This document shows, in pieces, positions 57,913-64,000 of a stretch of 64,000 nucleotides of DNA. Position 1 is the stretch's first letter. Every line of letters starts with the position of its first letter. The translations under genes and the position numbers were made by a program. The notes below the pieces were generated by a model. It searched no databases and had not been told where the DNA came from. It saw only the letters and a list, made by a program, of their open reading frames with translations. Location of the stretch: positions 30,458,626-30,522,625 of the forward strand of contig NC_023749.2 of the NCBI RefSeq assembly GCF_000499845.2, given 5' to 3'. The stretch comes from Phaseolus vulgaris. Its lineage: Eukaryota > Streptophyta > Magnoliopsida > Fabales > Fabaceae.

Positions 57913-59020
57913 TTTTGGGTTCAATAGTGTCAAAGTTCAAGAGGTTTTATCACAGTACACAGAAAATAAATCGATTTATTTGGCAATGAACATATTTATT
58001 TTGACACTGTTTATGTTTAAAAACGTTTATATCAGCCAAATTATTTTTGAGGTTATGCAGATTAATTTGCAAGCCACACACACTGATTTTAAAGAGAAAA
58101 CAGTGAACAACTAAAACAGTAATCTTCAAATTTTATGCAAGTAATGAAGGTTCAAATATCAGCTTGTCAATCAATTGGGTAACCTATCACAATCAAACTG
58201 TTTTATTTGTAATTACCAGTTCATATATCTTCTTAACAGAACCAAACTGATTTTCCAGAAAATAAGAACAGTATGAACAAGCCCAGAAAAAAAAAAAACA
58301 TATTTATTTTTTATTGAACAGATTCAATTTTAGACAGATTGACAGATAAGCAAGAATCTGAGTGCAGGGATGAAGAGAAATGAACGCACAACAGTTATAC
58401 TGGTTCACTCAAATGAGCTACATCCAGTCTCACATAATCCAAGGTGAAATCCACTAAACAAAACGTACCAAACACACTTACACAACCACTGTTCTTGAAC
58501 CCTACAAGAAACTTGGCACACTTGCTGAAAAACATTATTTCAGCACACACACTCTTCAAGAAACCCTATCAAGAAGAGTTTACAATCACACTTTTACAAG
58601 AAATGAAATATGAAACGAATACACCTGATAGAGGATGCAAAAATCTGCCTTAGACTAGTAGAACAGATTGCTCAAACAGTAGCAGCACCTCTCACCAAGC
58701 CTTAGAGCCAACAAAGAACAAGCACACTTTTGATTTGTAAAATCTTTCAAGAACACATGCTAGTTCTCTGTAAATCCTTAATTCTCTGTTGTAAAACTTG
58801 TTTTCTCAATTGTATGATGTTAAAAACAGTTCCAGAAAATTTATGCTTGCTCTTATCACATGGCCAGCGGTTAAGAGGCGAGTTACCTAGCAAAAGGCCT
58901 ACTCTAAAAATCTCTAAACTATACCTAAGACATTCTTAAAGCAAATGTACATACACATGAAATTTACAAAAAAGGCTTCATCAAACACATGTCTTGCAGG
59001 GGCAACAACCATCTTCAACA
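57913..59020 (-). repeat. Element E 5' LTR, internally deleted
   Basis: 1108 bp partner of 49432-51044. At 58817 (TGTATGATG|TTAAAAACAG) it lacks about 460 bases present in the other LTR. The terminal CA of the - strand reads AA (CCCAAAA for CCCAACA). Followed by AATTC. Confidence 0.9.
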
Positions 59021-59232
59021 AATTCAAGATTCAATACAATTACTGTAACTACAACCTCCTCTGCTTTTAAAAATAATTTTTTTTTAAAAATACCATGGGA
59101 AGAGTAGTAAACAAATACATGTATGAAATATAAACGGGAAACTAAGGGTCTCCCAAACGGGAAACAATTGTTGAGGATCGAACACCCCCAAACTCATTAC
59201 CAACATGTATCAAATAATTATAAATATACATG
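59021..59232. other. Sequence between element E and the solo LTR
   Basis: AT-rich flank including the target duplications of both neighbours (AATTC at 59021-59025, ACATG at 59228-59232). Nothing else is recognised. Confidence 0.5.
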
Positions 59233-60024
59233 TGTACCGCCCTGGTAGTCGGGTATGATGACGTGGCACCCTGCTACAGTGTAGGCGTGTTGACAGGGCG
59301 CCAGGTTGGCAGCTAGGAAGGAAGTCGGGAGGCACGTATAGTCGCCGATTGTTAAGTTGGCGTGTTCCGATCTCCAGCTTACCAGAATAGGCGATCGCCA
59401 GGTTGAGGATAAAGTCGCCAGATGCAGACTCAGGCGACCAAGCAGTCGGAGATCGCCAGAACAAGCACATCACCGGAGATGAAAGGAAGCAGGTTATGAA
59501 GGCGGCCGGCGAGACTACAGGGAAGGTGTATGAAGGCCCTAACTCGCCAGTTTCAGTAGAGATCGCACTCCTAAGTTTGCTATGCACTGGGCAGTACCAT
59601 GCATACGTAACTTAGCCAAAATGAGAGTAGAAGCAACGCCAAGTCAGGGAGCCTCCAGATGATGGCACGTGTACAGTTGGATGCGAGCCACGTGTCCACG
59701 TCTGTAACTGCCAGGAGAGAGAAAACCACCAGGTATATAAGAGCTCTTAACGAACTTTCTGAGGTACGCACGTTCAGTTCATACACTTTACGCTTGCGAG
59801 TGACAGAGCTGTTTGTGAGAGAGAGTTTGCACGGTTCTAGTTCTTAGTATTTGGTGATACCGCCACTGACTTGAGCGTCGGAGTGCGATCGGCCGCAGCG
59901 GCGCCGTGTCGTTTCTTTGCAGGTTCTTGAGGTAGATCCAGAAGAGGAACGAAGGCGATAAGCAGTGCGCACGTCGATCCTTTGACGAGGCATTCTCCCG
60001 CGCTCCGGTCAACAGGCAGGATCA
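59233..60024 (+). repeat. Solo LTR G (Tat type), complete
   Basis: 792 bp, TGTACCGCCCTGG ... GGTCAACAGGCAGGATCA, flanked on both sides by ACATG (59228-59232 and 60025-60029). TATA box at 59733 (GGTATATAAGAGC). No internal sequence: the product of LTR-LTR recombination. Ends are related to LTR A (19909-20839) and LTR F. ORFs inside it are not genes. Confidence 0.93.
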
Positions 60025-60429
60025 ACATGCAATTAAAAAGATTAACAAATCTAGTTATACATACAATTCAATAAATAATGTCAATTATAAATCCTAAAAT
60101 TATTTATAAAATAATATTACTCTAATGATAATCTAACTAAATAATAATTCTAACCTAACAATTCCAATTTAACATACTCATGAAAAATAATATTAATTAA
60201 TAATAACTACAAATGTTTTTTATTAAACATACAAATTAATAGACTAATAAAAAGAGAAATAAAAAATGGACATACTTAAAAAAATACCAAAAACAAATTT
60301 CACCAACCTCGTGGTGGTGTGCAGCTACGGCAAATGGAGCGATGGAAGATTGGAGGAACAATATACAACCAAAGCAAGTGGAGGAAGAAGTTACAAAAGC
60401 CTGATGGGAAGCAAAGTACAGAAGTTAAT
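60025..60429. other. AT-rich sequence right of the solo LTR, no clear gene
   Basis: Includes a 72-codon ORF (60266-60484, +) that runs into the repeat unit. No family is recognised and it is probably not a gene. Confidence 0.45.
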
Positions 60430-61125
60430 TGCAGAGTGCAAAAGTGTGAAAAATACGAGAGCGCAAGAAGAACGAAAGTGTTGAAAGCGTAAGTATGACA
60501 GACTTTGATTAGGGTAAAATAAAAAGAACATAAACGACTATTATTAGTAAGAACCGTCGTCTATGATGATATTTAATAAAATAGACTGCAGTTTTATTAA
60601 AACCACAGTCTATGTGATGCTCATACACAATGATTCTTATCAATAATCGTTGTCTATGAGTTCAGTAATAATCATAGATGGTAGTTTTACCATGAATCGT
60701 CGTCTATATGTTCGTTTTAATTTAAAAAATGTCACCGCATTTTAATGAACGACGTTTGGCTCTAAACCAGTGTGGTAAGACTGTTGCAAAGTGCAGAAAA
60801 AATGAGAGCGGGAGAAGAATGAAAGTGTTGAAAGCTTAAGTATGTAAGACTTTGATTAGAGTAAAATAAAAAGAACATAAACAACGATTATTAGTAAAAA
60901 ACCGTTGTCTATGATGGAATTTGAGAAAATAGACTGCGATTTTATTAAAATCGCAGTTTATGTGATGCTCATACATGGCGATTCATATAAAGAATCGTCG
61001 TCTAAGTTCACACACAATCAAAGACGATAGTGTACCATGAATTGTCGTCTATATGTTCGTTTTAGTTTTAAAAATGTCACTGTATTTTAATGAACGATGT
61101 TTAACTCTGAACCGATGTGGTAAGG
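60430..61125. repeat. Two copies of a ~350-bp unit with CGTCGTCTATG motifs
   Basis: 60430-60782 and 60784-61125 are diverged direct copies (ACTTTGATTAGGGTAAAATA at 60502 and 60849). Inside, motifs around CGTCGTCTATG / CATAGACGACG occur in both orientations about ten times. The right edge reads CAATTTTTCTGGAGTAG, similar to a CACTA-type end. Probably a transposon terminus with subterminal repeats. Confidence 0.6.
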
Positions 61126-61442
61126 TTGAACAATTTTTCTGGAGTAGTTAATTCTTTTTTTTTATCTATGAGGGTCACAATTATAAGGGTACAAGTATAA
61201 TATTTTTTAAAATCTAAAGGGTGGGTATAAGTAAATAATGATTTTAAAAATATAAAAAAAATGTTGTAGGCTTTCAAATAAGTTAGACTCTATATATTAT
61301 TCAAGAAAATATCAGAAATATCAATTTAATTTACTCTCATAATAATGAACACAATGATAAAAGATGCACACATATTTCTTTATTTTCTACTATATGTTAA
61401 TATCAATGAAACAATAAAAGTCCACACCCACACATGATGTCC
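61126..61442 (-). other. CNGC downstream region / 3' UTR
   Basis: About 0.3 kb beyond the CNGC stop, AT-rich, containing ATTAATATTG/AATAAA-like strings on the - strand. The polyadenylation site cannot be fixed. Confidence 0.45.
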
Positions 61443-64000
61443 TCAAAAGTCAAAATCATCCTGATTAGGCTTTGGTGAGGTCAACAAAGCAGTGTAGAGG
61501 CGAAGCCTATCTTCTCCCATGGAAGAGGACCTTGACAAGGGTCTCCTAGGCCTTATGAAGGACAGAGAGGTCAAAGTCAACCTATGCTTGTACCTCCTCC
61601 AAGCCAATTGAATGGCCACTGCAGCCCAAGTTCTCCACCCTGGTGAGTAATACCTTGCACTTCTCTTCACCTTTTCCTTAACAAATGTGTACCTGAAATG
61701 TTGTGTCACGTACTTCACATCCTCGGCTTCAAGGCCAAAAGCCTCTGTGGTTTCCAATGTGATGAGTGTGGATGAAGATGGTGGAAGACGTTCTATGAAG
61801 GGTCTCCTCAAACACCATGAAAGAAGCTCATCACCACTGAAGTTTCCTGGCCCTAACATGCAGCAACTCTTCACACCATCCCTTAGAACTTGGCTGCTTT
61901 GAAGGTGGCCCCTTACTACAAACAGCATTCTCTGAACTGGGTCTCCTTCTCTTGCTATCTGCATCATATACTCCTTTAATTATCATCTTTTCACCACCAA
62001 ATAACACTTCTTTTCATAATAAAACAACATAAGGTGGTTCACCATTGTACCAAGTTTAGGGTTTATAAGTTTAAATGAAGGCAAACCCCAACTGAAAAAG
62101 ATAATATATAAATATTTGTTGCCATGATTACACTACTAAAAATAATATAAGGTTGAAATATGTTTAAAATATTCCACATTTATTTATAATTTTAGTTGAT
62201 AAAAAATATTATTAAAAATTATTAAATAAAAACAAATTTAAACATAAAATAATAATTAATTATTTAATTAAATTAGATATTATTTTATACACTAAAAAAT
62301 TATTGATATTTAAAATAAATTTTACTATTAATAAAATTTTTATAAACCAATTTTTAATTAGTTACGAAATTTTTTAATTATCAAGTTTAAGATCTGAAAT
62401 AACTAATTGAATAAAAATTATAAATTTGATTTATAAATTTTTATTAATAATAAAATTTATTTTAAATATTAATAAATTTTTAATTTATAAAATAATATAT
62501 AATTTAATATATAATAACTAATTATTTATTGCGTATAAAATTGATTTTAATTTAATAGTTTTTTTTAGTGTTATTAGTCATATACGAAAGAAATTATGAG
62601 ATCAAGAGTGTGTAATTAAATAAGACAGGTTTGTAATATAAATTTGAATTAATTTTAGGTGACAGTAAAATATGTATTAAAAAATCATGTTTATAGTTGA
62701 AGTTAATTAACTTGCACTATGCATTATGCAAAATGAGGTATTTCTACATAGTGGAAATTAGAACGTACTGTTTCTCCCTTTGTGAATATCAGAGACTTCA
62801 CACGGTCACAGATGTTCTCGAGAACCAGATCGTCCATGTGTTGAAACAGAGGCACCTCAATAAAATACAAAGATATATTTAGTAAACAACAACATAATTG
62901 ACTTTTTAACAAGAGTTTAAAAATAAAACTAAAACACTATTTATTATGGAATTTTAGTCTTCATGGTTTAGAAAAATTTTAATTTTGTCAAATTTTTAAA
63001 TTTACGTATTGTTTATTTTGATCTCATTGAACTTTAAACTTAATTTATGCATTTAAGTTAATTACTGTGATTTAGTTAATCAAAATATACATATAAAAAA
63101 ACAGTTATTTATAAAATTATGAGTTTGATCAAAATTGAGAATTTATCTAAAATATAAAAACTAAAATCATAATAACAATAACAACTTAAAAGATACCAAA
63201 ATTACTATTTATCTTAAACATATTATCAAGAGGGAAAAATCATTGGTGGCAATCCATCTACTCTTACTTTTGGCGCGGTAATAAATTTTATAACATTTAC
63301 AATGCAGAGTCTAGTGAAAAATTTACACTAGCTTTTACTATCTTTTACTATGAAAAGTTACTTTTAAGCAACCTACTACATTTTCATTATTTTTTTTCCT
63401 CTTAATTAACTCTTATAAAAAGTTGATTTTTTTTTTAATTTTGTATTTTGTATAACTTCAACATTAATTTAATTATTGAAATTTTGCTTTTTATTTTTAA
63501 AATTTAGGATCTCATAAAAAGATTTATATAATAAATTTTTTAGACTTAATTAAATTTTAAATATATTAAAACTTTGAGTATTTTTAATTGAATTTCTATT
63601 AAAAAATATTTTACTAAGTATTTAATATATTTTTTATATTTGTCTAAGTATTTTATTGTTTGATTTTGGTGGTGTGAATGTTACTTTTGTCTTCTTGTCT
63701 CCAACTCATCATTCTCTCTTTAATCTCTTCTGACTTCTTTTTGGATTACTTAAAATTGATGGGATACTTAAAATTTAATTAAATTTCTTTATTACCATTA
63801 TCCTTAAATTTAAAAGTTAGGGAGAGAATAAGTTCTTGAGCTATTTCTTTACCTGTCTAACCAAGTCAAGACAAAGATGGTACTTGATGTCTCTTCTTAA
63901 CCCTTCAGGAAGATTTCTGGTCATCTCGTATTCATCAACACCTCGCATGGCAGCCCAACGATGCCTCTCATAGTTACGCACACGTTGTCGAAACCCTTGT
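61443..64000 (-). CDS. Cyclic nucleotide-gated ion channel, CNGC2/CNGC4 type, 3' part (partial)
   Basis: Plasma-membrane cation (Ca2+) channel family, group IV-B by sequence. Three exons are visible on the - strand: 64000-63853 (continues beyond the window; FRQRVRNYERHRWAAMRGVD, LPEGLRRDIKYHLCLDLVRQ), 62855-62769 (87 bases; VPLFQHMDDLVLENICDRVK) and 61958-61443 with the stop at 61445-61443. Junctions are CAG|GTAAAG, TGAG|GTGCC, ACA|GTACGT and GCAG|ATAGC. The last exon holds the end of the cyclic-nucleotide-binding domain with phosphate-binding cassette LGPGNFSGDELLSW, the hinge/calmodulin region (TEAFGLEAEDVKYVTQHF), the IQ motif AAVAIQLAWRRYKHR and the C-terminus ending PNQDDFDF. No stops or shifts, so it looks functional. 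CNGC2 versus CNGC4 cannot be decided from this part; the channel pore lies outside the window. Confidence 0.95.
62131..62570. mobile_element. CACTA-type MITE in a CNGC intron
   Basis: 440 bp beginning CACTACTAAAAATAA and ending TTTTTTTTAGTG, with the 3-bp duplication TTA on each side (62128-62130, 62571-62573). The interior is self-complementary (AAATTTTACTATTAATAAAATTT against AAATTTTTATTAATAATAAAA). It lies in the intron 61959-62768 and carries no ORF. Confidence 0.8.
62856..63852 (-). other. CNGC intron, upstream
   Basis: 997-base intron between the CTTGACTTGGTTAGACAG exon and the VPLFQHM exon. AT-rich with homopolymer tracts; nothing else is recognised. Confidence 0.8.

Larger units (their letters stand above)
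49432..59020 (-). mobile_element. Element E: Ty1/copia element, SIRE/Maximus-like
   Basis: LTRs 49432-51044 and 57913-59020, target duplication AATTC (49427-49431 and 59021-59025), - orientation. The primer site TGGTATCAAGATC lies next to the right LTR, and the purine tract CAGGGGGAGAT next to the left LTR. Gene order on the - strand is gag, protease, integrase, reverse transcriptase-RNase H, then an extra ORF before the 3' LTR. Long LTRs, the order IN before RT and an extra 3' ORF fit SIRE/Maximus. All domains are present, but stops and frameshifts inactivate the copy. Confidence 0.93.

Noticed and set aside
59210..60028. Several ORFs with GC-rich composition
   Set aside because: All inside the solo LTR G; no homology to known proteins and overlapping on both strands.

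Overview
The window is plant nuclear DNA, most likely from a legume: it is AT-rich, has spliced genes, and is packed with nested plant-type LTR retrotransposons, L1-type LINEs and CACTA-type DNA transposon ends. Only two loci look like functioning host genes. One is a small two-exon gene for a secreted cysteine-rich (defensin-like / NCR-like) peptide at 29896-30216 on the + strand. The other is the 3' end of a cyclic-nucleotide-gated channel gene of the CNGC2/CNGC4 type at 61443-64000 on the - strand, which runs off the right edge.

Layout, left to right. 1-423: microsatellite and the terminus of a CACTA transposon. 424-3294: 5'-truncated LINE (LINE-1). 3986-20839: a Ty3/gypsy Tat-lineage element (element A, - orientation) with an antisense ORF, a tandem-repeat region, a decayed pol with two RNase H regions, gag and one LTR (19909-20839). 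A second, complete gag-protease-only element of Athila type (element D, 10737-17635, TSD CCTGC) sits inside its reverse transcriptase at the YVDD motif. 21003-about 28770: LINE-2, split by a gag-protease-only gypsy element (element B, 21288-26710, TSD GGTTG). 29896-30216: the cysteine-rich peptide gene. 32627-38766: an end-to-end L1-type LINE (LINE-3, - strand) with a 16-bp target duplication. 41663-47148: Tat-type LTR (LTR F) split by element C (42164-47029, TSD CCATC), a sister of B that has also lost its protease. 47149-49431: CACTA-type remnants. 49432-59020: a Copia element with extra ORF, SIRE/Maximus-like (element E, - orientation, TSD AATTC). 59233-60024: a clean solo LTR of the Tat family (TSD ACATG). 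60430-61125: a roughly 350-bp repeated unit with transposon-like subterminal motifs. 61443-64000: CNGC gene with a 440-bp CACTA-type MITE (TSD TTA) in an intron.

How it fits together. Insertions give a relative order: D after A, B after LINE-2, C after LTR F. By eye the paired LTRs of B, C and D differ at about 1-1.5 percent of positions, so these three are fairly recent. None of B, C or D encodes reverse transcriptase or integrase, so they would need enzymes from autonomous relatives. All five LTR elements with a determinable internal region are in - orientation. The most interesting points are the B/C family with its conserved uncharacterised C-terminal domain, the NCR-like peptide gene, and a 482-bp near-perfect tandem duplication in the integrase of element A.
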